Part shown: in pieces, positions 8,493-17,437 of the stretch
Numbering within the stretch: position 1 is the first letter of the stretch
How the letters are laid out: each line of letters begins with the position of its first letter
Assembly (NCBI GenBank): GCA_016874005.1
Contig: VGVQ01000015.1
Span: 1 to 64,000, forward strand
Reading direction: 5' to 3'
Origin: Gemmatimonadota bacterium
GTDB taxonomy: Bacteria > Gemmatimonadota > Gemmatimonadetes > Gemmatimonadales > GWC2-71-9
Length of the DNA: 64,000 bases
Made by a program: the position numbers and the translations under genes
Notes under the pieces: model-generated
Databases searched by the model: none
What the model was told of the DNA's origin: nothing
What the model saw: only the letters and a program-made list of their open reading frames with translations

Positions 8493-9710
8493 TCAGGTGG
8501 CCCGAGGCTCGAGATTGCCCATCAGGCGATCGACGGCGAGCCAGGCGACCAAATAGAACGCGGCCATCCCCACGAACAGCGGCTGATAGCCGAAGCGGCC
8601 CACCAGGTAGCCCGGGACCAGCGCCGAGAAGATCACCCCGGCCCCGCCTCCCATCATGCCCCCGAACCCGCCGACCCGCCCGACCTCGTTTCCCGGGAAC
8701 ACATCGGTCGCGGTGGTGAACAGGTTGGTCGCCCACGCCTGGTGGCCGAAAGCGGCGACGCTCACCAACGCGATCGCGGCCAGTGGCTCCTCGACGATCG
8801 CGCCGAAGCCGGCAGCCGGCATCAGCAGGACACACCCGAGCATCACGGTTTTCCGGGCCCGGCCCCGGGGCCACCCGGCCCCCATCAGGCGCCCCGACGC
8901 CCAGCCGCCCGACACCGCGCCGAGCCCGGCCATCAGGTATACCGCGGAGAGTGCCCAACCAACCTGCTCGAGCGGCAGCTGGCGGACGTCCTTGAAGTAG
9001 AGCGGAAGCCAGAACAGCAAGAACCACCAGGCCGGGTCGGTGAAGAATTTGGCGATCCCGTAGCCCCACGCTTCCCGCCGCCGAAGGATCCGCCCGAGCG
9101 GCGGAGCCGCCGGGACCAGGCCGGGCGTCGTTGGCTGGGCAGGAGTCCAGAACCACCGCCACCAGGCCACCAGCCACAGGGCGCCGAGGGCACCCACCAA
9201 CACGAAGCACGCCTGCCAGCCGATCGACTTCTGCAGAGCGATCAACGCCGGGGGACCGAGGACCGAGGCCGCCGTGGTTCCCGCGTTGAACACGCCGATC
9301 GCGAAGGCGCGCTCCTTCGGCGCGAACCACTCGCCGGCCGCCTTGGCGGCTGCCGGAAAATTGCCCGCCTCCGCGAGTCCGAGCACCGCCCGCCAGGCAC
9401 CGAATTGCAGTGGCGCTGTCGCGAAAGCGTGCAAGGCGGCCGCGCCCGACCAGATCGCGACCATCAGCGCCATCCCGATCTTGCTGCCATGGCGGTCGAG
9501 CAACCAGCCACAGCCCAGGGCGCCGATCGTATAAGCGATCTGAAACGAGGCGGTAATCCAGCCATTGGTCTTGGCGTCGATCGGAATGTCCTGGCGGATC
9601 ACCGGCAACAGCACCCCGAGAATGGCTCGGTCGAGGTAGTTGAGGGTGGTCGACGCAAACAGGAGCGCCAGCACCGCCCAGCGCCATCGGCTGGTCCAGG
9701 CCTCACTCAT
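8493..9710 (-). CDS. MFS transporter, ACS family; probable aromatic-acid importer
   Basis: A 405-residue major-facilitator protein with about 12 membrane helices. The N-terminal helix reads STTLNYLDRAILGVLLP, the signature of the anion:cation symporter (ACS) family that includes ExuT and the 4-hydroxyphenylacetate permease HpaX. The intradomain motif GWLLDRHGSKIG follows helix 2. Its place 21 bases after hpaH suggests uptake of 4-hydroxyphenylacetate, homoprotocatechuate or a related acid; substrate is inferred from context only. Confidence 0.85.
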   Translation of the reverse strand: MSEAWTSRWRWAVLALLFASTTLNYLDRAILGVLLPVIRQDIPIDAKTNGWITASFQIAYTIGALGCGWLLDRHGSKIGMALMVAIWSGAAALHAFATAPLQFGAWRAVLGLAEAGNFPAAAKAAGEWFAPKERAFAIGVFNAGTTAASVLGPPALIALQKSIGWQACFVLVGALGALWLVAWWRWFWTPAQPTTPGLVPAAPPLGRILRRREAWGYGIAKFFTDPAWWFLLFWLPLYFKDVRQLPLEQVGWALSAVYLMAGLGAVSGGWASGRLMGAGWPRGRARKTVMLGCVLLMPAAGFGAIVEEPLAAIALVSVAAFGHQAWATNLFTTATDVFPGNEVGRVGGFGGMMGGGAGVIFSALVPGYLVGRFGYQPLFVGMAAFYLVAWLAVDRLMGNLEPRAT

Positions 9711-9731
9711 CGTTGGCTCGAGGCCCAGTGG

Positions 9732-10532
9732 TCAGGCGAAATGGCAGGCAATCGCCCCGTGGGGGCCAAAGTCGATCTGAAAGGTGTCTCCCGATCGGGC
9801 GGTGATCGGACGAACGAAGGAACCGGCCAAGACCACCTCGCCGGCGGCGAGCGTCACGCCGTGGGGGGCGAGTTTGTTGGCGAGCCAGGCCACCCCGTTG
9901 GCTGGATGGTTGAGCACCGCGGCCGCCACCCCTGATTCTTCGATCACTCCGTTGCGGTAGCAGATCGCCGCGACCCAGCGCATGTCTCCTTCGGCGGGCT
10001 TGAACGGCCGGCCGCCCAGAATGAGGCCGGCGTTGGCCGCGTTGTCGGAGATGGTGTCGGTGACCTTCCGGGTGACCTTGGTATCGCGATCGAGTTGCTC
10101 GATCCTCGCGTCGATGATTTCCACCGCGGGGGTGACGTAGGCCGCTGCGTCCAGCACGTCGAAGATGGTGCAGTTCGGACCGGAGAGCGGCTTGCCGAGG
10201 ATGAACGCCAGCTCCACCTCGACTCGCGGCACGATGAACCGATCCGCGGGAATCGTGGCTTCCGACTCGAAGAACATGTCGTCGAGCAACGATCCGTAAT
10301 CCGGCTCGTCGATGTTGGAGCTGTACTGCATCGCTTTCGAGGTCAGCCCGATCTTGTGGCCTTTGATCGTTCGGCCCGCTTTCACCTTGAGGTCCACCCA
10401 GGCCTTCTGAATGGCGTAGGCTTGCTCGATGGTGAGGTCGGGGTACTCGAGCGAGAACTGCCGGATCTGGACCCGGGTCCGCTCGGCCTGGTCGAGCCGC
10501 TGGGCCAGCTCCGCGATTAAGTTAGGGTTCAT
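9732..10532 (-). CDS. hpaH: 2-oxo-hept-4-ene-1,7-dioate hydratase
   Basis: A 266-residue member of the hydratase branch of the fumarylacetoacetase-like fold. It adds water to 2-oxohept-4-ene-1,7-dioate (OHED) to give the 4-hydroxy product cleaved by HpaI. Recognised by the HpaH/MhpD pattern [29 protein letters not shown], the metal-site segment [14 protein letters not shown] and AVEIIDARI, ending with [20 protein letters not shown]. The ATG at 10532 overlaps the end of hpaF by four bases (ATGA-type), so the genes are translationally coupled. Confidence 0.92.
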   Translation of the reverse strand: MNPNLIAELAQRLDQAERTRVQIRQFSLEYPDLTIEQAYAIQKAWVDLKVKAGRTIKGHKIGLTSKAMQYSSNIDEPDYGSLLDDMFFESEATIPADRFIVPRVEVELAFILGKPLSGPNCTIFDVLDAAAYVTPAVEIIDARIEQLDRDTKVTRKVTDTISDNAANAGLILGGRPFKPAEGDMRWVAAICYRNGVIEESGVAAAVLNHPANGVAWLANKLAPHGVTLAAGEVVLAGSFVRPITARSGDTFQIDFGPHGAIACHFA

Positions 10533-10912
10533 CGGCCCTCGAACCGTTCGTGGATGTTGTTGGCCTTCCAGGTCCCGGCGAACTCGTTCAACTCCAGCGA
10601 CAGGGCCAGATAGCGTTTCGACTGCAGCTCGGCGAAGTGGGCTTTCATGACCGCGAAGATCTCGTCGCCGACGGCCCGCCGAAGCTCGGCGGAACGGCCC
10701 GAGCCAATAGTCAGGACCGCGTGGACGAAGGCATAGTCGGCGGCCCCGTCGGCGATGGCGTACTCGGTCACTCGAACCGCGCGGGAGCGGATCCCCCCGA
10801 TCGGAAACACCTCGGGTCGCTTGGCGATCGCCTCGTTGACGGCGGTCAGCAGCCGACCGATTCGGACCTCGGCGTCGAGGTTCGCGGTATACTCGACCAC
10901 GAAATGCGGCAT
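10529..10912 (-). CDS. hpaF: 5-carboxymethyl-2-hydroxymuconate delta-isomerase
   Basis: A 127-residue tautomerase-superfamily enzyme (CHMI) that isomerises 5-carboxymethyl-2-hydroxymuconate to 5-oxo-pent-3-ene-1,2,5-tricarboxylate in homoprotocatechuate degradation. Pro directly after Met (MPHFVVEYT) is the catalytic base after Met removal; the length matches the family (about 125). The gene abuts hpaG2: its ATG overlaps the hpaG2 stop by one base. Confidence 0.92.
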   Translation of the reverse strand: MPHFVVEYTANLDAEVRIGRLLTAVNEAIAKRPEVFPIGGIRSRAVRVTEYAIADGAADYAFVHAVLTIGSGRSAELRRAVGDEIFAVMKAHFAELQSKRYLALSLELNEFAGTWKANNIHERFEGR

Positions 10913-11661
10913 CAGGCTTCTTTCTCGACGTAGTTGATCAACCGGCCGACCCCGACCACCTCCGAGACGACCTCGTCGTCCGGCTTGACATTCGCCAGCC
11001 CGTGGGGTGTCCCGGTGAGAATGACGTCCCCCGAGGACAGGGTCAAGAAGCCGCTGAGGAATTCGATCAGCCAGGCCACCCCGAAGATCATCTCGGAGGT
11101 CCGGCCCCGCTGGGTCTCGGTCCCGTTGACGGTGGTGACGATCTCGAGCGCCTGCGGGTCGGCCACCCGCTCGCGGGGGACCAACCAGGGACCGAGTGGG
11201 GTGGAGCGGTCGCGGCTCTTCACCCGGAGGTTGGGGCGGTAGTAGTTCTCGAGGTAGTCGCGAAAGGCGTAGTCGTTGGCCACGGTATAGCCGGCGACGT
11301 GGTCGAGGGCCCGCTCCCGGGAGATCCCCCGACCTCCGGTTCCGATCACGACCGCCAGTTCCGACTCGTAGTGCATGAAGGTTACGTCGGCGGGGCGTGG
11401 GGTCCGTTGGCGGTGGCCGATGAAGGTGTTGGCGCCTTTGAGGAACACCAGCGGCTCGTCGGGCGGCCTGAAGTCGAGTTCCTTGGCGTGGTCGGCGTAG
11501 TTGAGGCCAATGGCGAAGGTCGTGCGTGGCACCACGGGCGGGAGCCAGTGGACCTCGCCTTCCGCCACGACTCGGCCATCGGGCAGGCGAACCCCGCCCT
11601 CCCCTTCGGTGACCGGCGTCGGTATCCCCGCCAGCAGGATCCTGCCTTGGCGAGCGGTCAC
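10912..11661 (-). CDS. hpaG2: Homoprotocatechuate pathway decarboxylase/isomerase, HpaG2-type subunit
   Basis: A 249-residue fumarylacetoacetate-hydrolase-fold enzyme corresponding to the C-terminal half of E. coli HpaG (OPET decarboxylase/HHDD isomerase). Seen are [11 protein letters not shown], the metal-binding [31 protein letters not shown] and the late [18 protein letters not shown]. It overlaps hpaG1 by four bases and hpaF by one base. In enterobacteria the two halves are fused in one protein; here they are separate neighbouring genes. Confidence 0.9.
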   Translation of the reverse strand: MTARQGRILLAGIPTPVTEGEGGVRLPDGRVVAEGEVHWLPPVVPRTTFAIGLNYADHAKELDFRPPDEPLVFLKGANTFIGHRQRTPRPADVTFMHYESELAVVIGTGGRGISRERALDHVAGYTVANDYAFRDYLENYYRPNLRVKSRDRSTPLGPWLVPRERVADPQALEIVTTVNGTETQRGRTSEMIFGVAWLIEFLSGFLTLSSGDVILTGTPHGLANVKPDDEVVSEVVGVGRLINYVEKEA

Positions 11662-12311
11662 GCGACGATCGGGTTGACGAGGTCGCCGACGTCGTCGACG
11701 ATCACTCGCACCGATTGCCCCGGACGGGCAAGCGGCGGGTCGGCAAGCTCACCGAGCAGCACCACGTCGCCTTCCGCCAGTGTCAGGAAGGTGGTCAGAT
11801 CGGCGAGGAGCCGGGCGGCGCTCCGGACGTACCCGGGACCCTCGCGCGCGACGGTCCGGCCGTCGATCTCGACGGTGACCGCGAGCCGATCCGGGTCGGT
11901 CCCCGAGACCAGCGATGCCAGCGAACCGAACGGGCAGAACCCATCCCGGCACCGCTGGGCGATGGCCGGTCGAAAATGCGACGAGTACGGGACGTGAACG
12001 TCGTTGACGACGACCAGGCCGGCCAGATGATCCAGGGCGGCGCTCTCCGCGACTCGGGTCGCCCGGCGCCCGACGACCAACCCGATGCCGCCGCCCAGCG
12101 CCACCGCCTCGGCGCCGGGCGGACAGCGGACCGGCGCACCCGGACGGCTCCAGGTGTTCGCGGGTTTGAGGTGCAAGACCGGCGCTCGGGGCGGCGCCTG
12201 ATAGGGCGGCTGGCGCAAGGCATCGCCGAGCGCCGCCAGGGTCGCCGACCGGTTCAGGGCCGCCGCGTACACGGTATGGCGCCCGGGCACCATCGAGTCG
12301 ATCAGCCCCAT
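11658..12311 (-). CDS. hpaG1: Homoprotocatechuate pathway decarboxylase/isomerase, HpaG1-type subunit
   Basis: A 217-residue fumarylacetoacetate-hydrolase-fold protein matching the N-terminal half of fused HpaG. It contains VLHLKPANTWSRPGAPV, VALGGGIGLVVGR, VVVNDVHVPYSSHFRP and ends with [20 protein letters not shown]. Compared with HpaG2 the metal-binding EXE region is degenerate (EAVALGGGIGLVVG), as is usual in the G1 half. ATG 12311 is used; an ATG six codons later is possible. It starts five bases after hpaD ends. Confidence 0.87.
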   Translation of the reverse strand: MGLIDSMVPGRHTVYAAALNRSATLAALGDALRQPPYQAPPRAPVLHLKPANTWSRPGAPVRCPPGAEAVALGGGIGLVVGRRATRVAESAALDHLAGLVVVNDVHVPYSSHFRPAIAQRCRDGFCPFGSLASLVSGTDPDRLAVTVEIDGRTVAREGPGYVRSAARLLADLTTFLTLAEGDVVLLGELADPPLARPGQSVRVIVDDVGDLVNPIVA

Positions 12312-12316
12312 GGCGA

Positions 12317-13285
12317 TCAGGCGACGTAAGTCGGGATGCCGGAGAGCGTCGACTCACGAACCGGCTCAACCCCACCGCCGAACCCCTCCACCGGGGTACC
12401 CTCGGTGAACCAGCGCTTCGGCGCCGGCCCTCCCCAGAGCTGCTGCCGGCGGGGATCATCGCGGTCCCAGCGAATCGGCTCGAAGTCCGGATCGACCGTG
12501 AGGTAATCCGAGGTGTAGAGTTCGATCCGATGGCCGTCCGGGTCGCGAAGGTACAAATAGAAAGCGTTCGAGATCCCGTGGCGGCCTGGGCCACGTTCGA
12601 TCGCCGACTCGAGACTGGCCCCGGCCAAGATATCGCACAGCTGGAAGATCCGGCCCGGCTCCGGAACCCAGTAGGCGAAATGGTGCATCCTCGGGCCGGT
12701 CCCATTCGTCACCGCCACGTCGTGGACGTTGCCTTTTCGATGCATCCAGGCAGCCCAGGTCACCCCGTCCTTGTCCTCGGTGTACTCGGTCAGCCGAAAG
12801 CCAAGCGACGACTGATACCAGTCCGCCATCTCGCCGACGGTGGGGCAGAACAGGTTGCAGTGGTCGATCCGGGCGATCGCGGGCCCCCGATGGAGATCGT
12901 ACCGCTGCAACAGCCAAGGGTGCTTCACCGACTGGAAGTAGAATGAGAGGGGAAACCCGAACGGATCGGTCATCCGAAGCAAGGCGGGCCGGTCCAATTC
13001 GCTCTCCCGTCGGGCCGGGAGTCCCGCCGCACGGGCGAGGTCGGTGATTTCATCGAGGACGCGGTCCGCGGCGACCTTGAAGCCGAACTGACGGACCCTG
13101 GGTTGGTCGCCTCGTTCCAGTTTCAAGGTCCATTCCCGATCCTCGATCCCTCGCAAGTAGATCGCCTCGGGCCCCTCGTGGAGAACATTGAGGCCGAGCA
13201 GGTCGACGTAGAACCGCCGGGACGCGGCAAGGTCGCGGACCACCACGACCAGGTGACCGATCCGGAGAATCTCGGGCGCCGCCAT
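12317..13285 (-). CDS. hpaD: 3,4-dihydroxyphenylacetate 2,3-dioxygenase
   Basis: A 322-residue type I extradiol dioxygenase (VOC fold, two modules) that cleaves homoprotocatechuate at the 2,3 position. The metal triad is visible: His142 in IDHCNLF, His201/202 in RMHHFAYW and Glu255 in HRIELYTSDY. This matches the Brevibacterium/Arthrobacter-type (HpcB/MndD) family rather than the LigB-type HpaD of E. coli. ATG 13285 begins MAAPEILRIGHLVVVVRDL and is one base from the hpaE stop (GTGACATG), arguing for this start over an upstream in-frame one. Confidence 0.93.
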   Translation of the reverse strand: MAAPEILRIGHLVVVVRDLAASRRFYVDLLGLNVLHEGPEAIYLRGIEDREWTLKLERGDQPRVRQFGFKVAADRVLDEITDLARAAGLPARRESELDRPALLRMTDPFGFPLSFYFQSVKHPWLLQRYDLHRGPAIARIDHCNLFCPTVGEMADWYQSSLGFRLTEYTEDKDGVTWAAWMHRKGNVHDVAVTNGTGPRMHHFAYWVPEPGRIFQLCDILAGASLESAIERGPGRHGISNAFYLYLRDPDGHRIELYTSDYLTVDPDFEPIRWDRDDPRRQQLWGGPAPKRWFTEGTPVEGFGGGVEPVRESTLSGIPTYVA

Positions 13286-13286
13286 G

Positions 13287-14822
13287 TCACCCCTCCTGAC
13301 GCTTGCCGAACTGAGGAATGGCGTGATTGCCGAGCGGGACGGCGATGTGCTTGAGCTCGGTGTAGAACTCGAAGGCGTACTCTCCACCTTCTCGGTGAGT
13401 CCCGCTGTGTTTCATGCCGCCGAACGGGGTGGGAAGATGGCGGACGTTGTGGCTGTTGATCCAGGTCATCCCGGCCTCCATCCCGAGCGCCATCCGATGG
13501 GCCCGACCGACGTCTCCCGTCCAGAGGTAGGCGGCGAGTCCATACCGCACGTCGTTGGCCTGGGCGAGGGCGTCCGCCTCGTCGGTGAACGGAATGGCGA
13601 GCAGGACCGGGCCGAAGATCTCCTCCTGGGCCACCCGCATCCGGTTGGTGCCTGAGAGCAGGGTCGGCGAGACGTAGTTGCCCTCGGTGCCCCAAGCGGT
13701 CCCGCCAGCGATGACCGAGGCGCCCTCCCGCCGGCCGATCTCGAGATACGAGAGCACCCGGTCGCGATGCTCGGGGTGAATCAGCGGCCCCACCTCGGTA
13801 GCGGGCTCGAGCGGATGGCCCACCTCGACGGCCCGGGTCCGCTCCGCCAGCCGAGCGACGAACTCGTCGAAGATCGGCCGCTCGATGAGGACCCGCGAGT
13901 TGGCGGTGCAGCGTTCGCCGTTGAGGCTGAAGATCTGAAACACGGTGCCATCCAGGGCCCGGTCGAGATCGGCGTCGGCGAAGACCACCGAGGGGGATTT
14001 GCCGCCGAGTTCGAGTGAGACTCGCTTGAGTTGGTCGGCGGCCGCTTTGGTGACGATGGAGCCGGTGGAGGTTTCGCCAGTCAGGGTGATGAGGGGTACC
14101 AGCGGATGGGTCACCAGCGCGGCGCCGGCTTCTTCGCCGAATCCCTGCACCACGTTGAACACGCCCGGCGGCAGATCGGCCTCCTGAATGATCTCGGCCA
14201 GCTTCCAGGCCGTCAGGGGTGACCACTCCGCCGGCTTCAAGATGACCGTATTCCCCGCGGCCAAGGCGGGAGCGATCCGCCAGGTTGACAGCATCAGCGG
14301 CGAGTTCCACGGCGTGATGATTCCGCAGGCGCCGACCGGGACCCGAACGGTGTAGTTGAGCCACTCCTCGCCAACCGGGTAGGTGCGGCCATCCATGGCC
14401 TTCTCGACGTATTCGGCATAGAACCGGAAGTTCTCGGCGGCGCGGGCAATCTGGGCCCGAATGACCCGGATCACCTGGCCGGCGTCGAGACACTCGATCG
14501 TCGCCAGCTCATCTCCGTGTTTCTCGATCCCGTCGGCGATCTGGAGGAGGTGGCGCTTTCGGCTTTTCGGCGGCAGGCGGCGCCACGACCCGAAAGCCCG
14601 ATGGGCGGCGATCGCGGCCCGATCGACGTCCTCGACATGACCCCGGAAGACCCGGGCCAGGGGGCGGTTGGTCGAGGGATCGAGGGTCTCGAACGTCTCG
14701 TTCCGGACCCCCGGAGACCACCGGCCATCGATGAAATGGGGGACGGTGACCGCCGCCAACCGTCCCCGGACCTGGTCGATGAACGCTGGGCTGATGGCGG
14801 CACCGGGCGCTGCGTGGGCCAC
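13287..14822 (-). CDS. hpaE: 5-carboxymethyl-2-hydroxymuconate semialdehyde dehydrogenase
   Basis: A 511-residue aldehyde dehydrogenase, first gene of the operon, oxidising the ring-cleavage product of HpaD. Catalytic residues are Asn173 (TPWNSPL), Glu271 (LELGGKSP) and Cys305 (NGERCTANSR); GERCTA is characteristic of HpaE/HpcC. The sequence NSHNVRHLPTPFGGMKHSGTHREGG also fits this family. Translation probably starts at GTG 14822, with GGAG about 11 bases upstream. It is divergent from the ADOP permease gene across 136 bases. Confidence 0.92.
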   Translation of the reverse strand: MAHAAPGAAISPAFIDQVRGRLAAVTVPHFIDGRWSPGVRNETFETLDPSTNRPLARVFRGHVEDVDRAAIAAHRAFGSWRRLPPKSRKRHLLQIADGIEKHGDELATIECLDAGQVIRVIRAQIARAAENFRFYAEYVEKAMDGRTYPVGEEWLNYTVRVPVGACGIITPWNSPLMLSTWRIAPALAAGNTVILKPAEWSPLTAWKLAEIIQEADLPPGVFNVVQGFGEEAGAALVTHPLVPLITLTGETSTGSIVTKAAADQLKRVSLELGGKSPSVVFADADLDRALDGTVFQIFSLNGERCTANSRVLIERPIFDEFVARLAERTRAVEVGHPLEPATEVGPLIHPEHRDRVLSYLEIGRREGASVIAGGTAWGTEGNYVSPTLLSGTNRMRVAQEEIFGPVLLAIPFTDEADALAQANDVRYGLAAYLWTGDVGRAHRMALGMEAGMTWINSHNVRHLPTPFGGMKHSGTHREGGEYAFEFYTELKHIAVPLGNHAIPQFGKRQEG

Positions 14823-14958
14823 GTGGGCTCAACTCCGCGAGGACGGGATGCGGAGAATATCCCAAACCGCGGAGCCGCGGCAGTGGGCCCGCCCCCAAGC
14901 TGGCAACGTTCTTCCTCGGGCCAGTATCAAATCGGGTCCCAGCGCCCAGGACGCCCCC
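14823..14958. promoter_or_regulatory. Divergent promoter region between hpaE and the ADOP permease gene
   Basis: This 136-base gap must drive the hpa operon leftwards and the permease rightwards. Possible -10 boxes are TATTCT on the minus strand (14854-14859) and TATCAA on the plus strand just ahead of the permease. No clear -35 boxes or operator palindrome were found, and no regulator gene of the HpaR or HpaA type lies nearby. Confidence 0.35.
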
Positions 14959-17403
14959 ATGACGGATCAGTTGCGACCCGCCATTCGATCGCTCGTTCGG
15001 CGACCAGGATTCAGTCTGGTCGTGGTGGCAACCATCGCGATCGGGATCGGGGCCAACACCAGCATCTTCAGCCTCGTCAACGCGGTGCTGCTCGAACCCC
15101 TCCCGGTCCAGGAGCCCCACCGGCTGATTCGACCGGACGTTCGGATGATCGGCGGCGGCGAGTTCCTGATCTCGACCTCGATCCCCAACTATCGCGACTG
15201 GCGGGACCGGAACCGCACCTTGACCGGCATCGCGCTCAACGCCAGCCGCTCTTTCACCCTGACCGGCGGAGATCGGCCCGCCGTCGTCGCCGGGCGGTTG
15301 ATCCTGGGGCCGTTCTTCGAGGTCCTTGGGGTCCCGCCGGCCCGGGGCCGGACGCTGACCGCGGCGGAGACCGACCGGGGGGCGCCGGCCGCAATCGTGG
15401 TCAGTCACCGGTTTGCGACTCGCCGGCTCGATCCGGCCGACGACCCGATTGGCCAGACCGTGACCCTCGACGGCGAGGTGTTCACGATCGTCGGCGTGAT
15501 GCCGCCATCGTTCACCTTTCCCACCCCGGAGGCCGAGCTGTTCTTGCCGATGGGGTACTTCGCGAACCGCCTCTGTTGGGACGATCGGGGCTGCTCGCAG
15601 GGGTCGTGGGCCGTCGGCCGGCTCAAAGACGGGGTGACCCTGGCCGCGGCGCAAGCCGATTTCGACCGTGTCCGCCAGGAAATGGTCGAGCTGGCAGGTC
15701 CGAGGGTGGCGAAGCCCGAACTCCACGGGTACGTCGAGCAGAGCGTCGGGCCGACCAGGACTCCCCTGTTGGTGATGATGGGCGCGGTGGGTTTCGTGTT
15801 GTTGATCGCCTGCGCCAACGTGGCCAGCCTGGTGCTGGCGCGCGGCGAGGCGCGCCGGCGGGAGATCGCGGTCCGAGCGGCGTTAGGTGCGAGTCGCGGC
15901 GCCATCGTCCGAAACCTGATGATCGAAAGCGCGATCCTCTCGGTCGCCGGCGGAGCGCTCGGGCTCGGGCTCGCGCGGCTTGGGATCGAGCTCCTCGTGC
16001 CGTTGGTGGCGGCCGAGCTCCCGGCGATCGCGGCGGAACGGATCGGGATCAATCTCCCCGTCGCGCTCTTCGCCATCGCCGCCGCCGTCGCGTCCGGGGT
16101 CGGCTTTGGGCTCGTCCCGGCGTGGCGCAGCGCTCGGACGGCCCAAGACGACCTCCGCCACGGCGCCCGGGCGATCGGCGGGGTCTCGCGGCAACGACTC
16201 CGCTCGGCGCTGGTCGTGGCCGAGGTCGCGATGTCGCTGGTGCTCCTCTGCGGCGCGGGGCTGTTGATCAAGAGCGTCGGCAATCTCCGCCAGGTCGACA
16301 AAGGGTTCGATGGTCGGAACGTCCTGACCGCCCGGGTTCCGTTGCCGGCGGCGCGTTACGGCAACCGCGACCGGGTCCTCGCCTTCCACGACCGGCTCCT
16401 GGAACGCGCCGCGGTCATCCCCGGCGTCGAGCACGCGGCCATCGCCAACACGGTGCCCCTCGCCGGTAGCAGTTGGGAGAACAGTCTCGTCAAGGAGGGC
16501 GACGATCCGGCGGTCCCGGAGAACGCCCTGTCGGTGCAGTTTCACATGGTCACACTGGACTACTTCGCGGCGCTTGGCATCCCGCTCCTGGCCGGGCGGC
16601 TTCTCACCGACCAGGACCGCGACGGCGGGTTGCCGGTGACCGTGGTCGACGAAACCATGGCAAAACGACTGTGGCCCAACGAGGACCCGCTCGGCAAGCG
16701 GGTCACCTGGGAAAAACGGCCGCCCGCGCCGGGCACGACGGAGCCAATTCCGGTGTACCGCACGGTAGTGGGAGTGGTCAAGAACGTCCGCCACTACGAA
16801 TTGGAGAGCCCCGCCCGGATCCAGGCGTACGTGGCGGCGCACCAGAGCGGCCAGAGTTGGTCCCGCGTCATGACCGTGATCCTGGCGACCCGAGCCGACC
16901 CGCGGGCCGCCACCGAGCCGCTCAGGCGCCTCGTCGAGGAGCTCGATCCCGACGTGGCCCTCGACGGCGTCGAAACGATGGAAGGGTATTTCGAGTCGGC
17001 GTTAGGCGGGACGCGGGTCGTGGGCGATATCCTGGCGATTTTCAGCGGGCTGGCCGCCGGATTGGCCGGCCTCGGCCTCTTCGGGCTGCTCGCCTACACG
17101 GTGACCCAACGGGTCCGCGAGATCGGGGTCCGGGTCGCCCTTGGCGCCGGCGTCGGCCAGGTCGTGGGGCTGGTGGCCCGTCAGGGGCTCTCGCTTACCG
17201 CCGTCGGCATCGTGATTGGCCTCGTCGCGGCGCTGGGCCTGACCCGACTACTCCAGGGGCTCCTCTTCGAGGTCCGGCCCTTCGACCCGACCGTGTTCGC
17301 GATCACGGCGGCCGGCTGCCTGGTCGTGGCGCTGGCGGCGAGTTGGGTTCCGGCCCGGCGGGCGGCTCGCACCGATCCCGCGGTCGTCTTGCGCGAGGAG
17401 TGA
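14959..17403 (+). CDS. ADOP-type ABC transporter permease (MacB/FtsX superfamily)
   Basis: An 814-residue permease of the 'acidobacterial duplicated orphan permease' type: two MacB periplasmic-core plus FtsX membrane units in one chain. The first helix is in SLVVVATIAIGIGANTSIFSLVNAVLL (about 20-45). FtsX segments occur near the middle (LLIACANVASLVLARGEARRREIAVRAALGA) and at the end (LARLLAYTVTQ-like GLFGLLAYTVTQRVREIGVR VALGAG). The chain ends at the typical PARRAARTDPAVVLREE. No ATPase gene is adjacent, as usual for orphan members. ATG 14959 starts at conserved sequence; the longer frame upstream overlaps the promoter region. Cargo unknown. Confidence 0.88.
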   Translation: MTDQLRPAIRSLVRRPGFSLVVVATIAIGIGANTSIFSLVNAVLLEPLPVQEPHRLIRPDVRMIGGGEFLISTSIPNYRDWRDRNRTLTGIALNASRSFTLTGGDRPAVVAGRLILGPFFEVLGVPPARGRTLTAAETDRGAPAAIVVSHRFATRRLDPADDPIGQTVTLDGEVFTIVGVMPPSFTFPTPEAELFLPMGYFANRLCWDDRGCSQGSWAVGRLKDGVTLAAAQADFDRVRQEMVELAGPRVAKPELHGYVEQSVGPTRTPLLVMMGAVGFVLLIACANVASLVLARGEARRREIAVRAALGASRGAIVRNLMIESAILSVAGGALGLGLARLGIELLVPLVAAELPAIAAERIGINLPVALFAIAAAVASGVGFGLVPAWRSARTAQDDLRHGARAIGGVSRQRLRSALVVAEVAMSLVLLCGAGLLIKSVGNLRQVDKGFDGRNVLTARVPLPAARYGNRDRVLAFHDRLLERAAVIPGVEHAAIANTVPLAGSSWENSLVKEGDDPAVPENALSVQFHMVTLDYFAALGIPLLAGRLLTDQDRDGGLPVTVVDETMAKRLWPNEDPLGKRVTWEKRPPAPGTTEPIPVYRTVVGVVKNVRHYELESPARIQAYVAAHQSGQSWSRVMTVILATRADPRAATEPLRRLVEELDPDVALDGVETMEGYFESALGGTRVVGDILAIFSGLAAGLAGLGLFGLLAYTVTQRVREIGVRVALGAGVGQVVGLVARQGLSLTAVGIVIGLVAALGLTRLLQGLLFEVRPFDPTVFAITAAGCLVVALAASWVPARRAARTDPAVVLREE

Positions 17404-17414
17404 ACTCGGCAGCC

Positions 17415-17437
17415 ACCGGCGGCGGCCGAGCGCCGGT
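17415..17437. terminator. Hairpin in the convergent gap after the ADOP permease gene
   Basis: ACCGGCG (17415-17421) pairs with CGCCGGT (17431-17437) around a nine-base loop, between two converging genes. It could stop transcription from either side, but there is no T tract. Confidence 0.3.
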
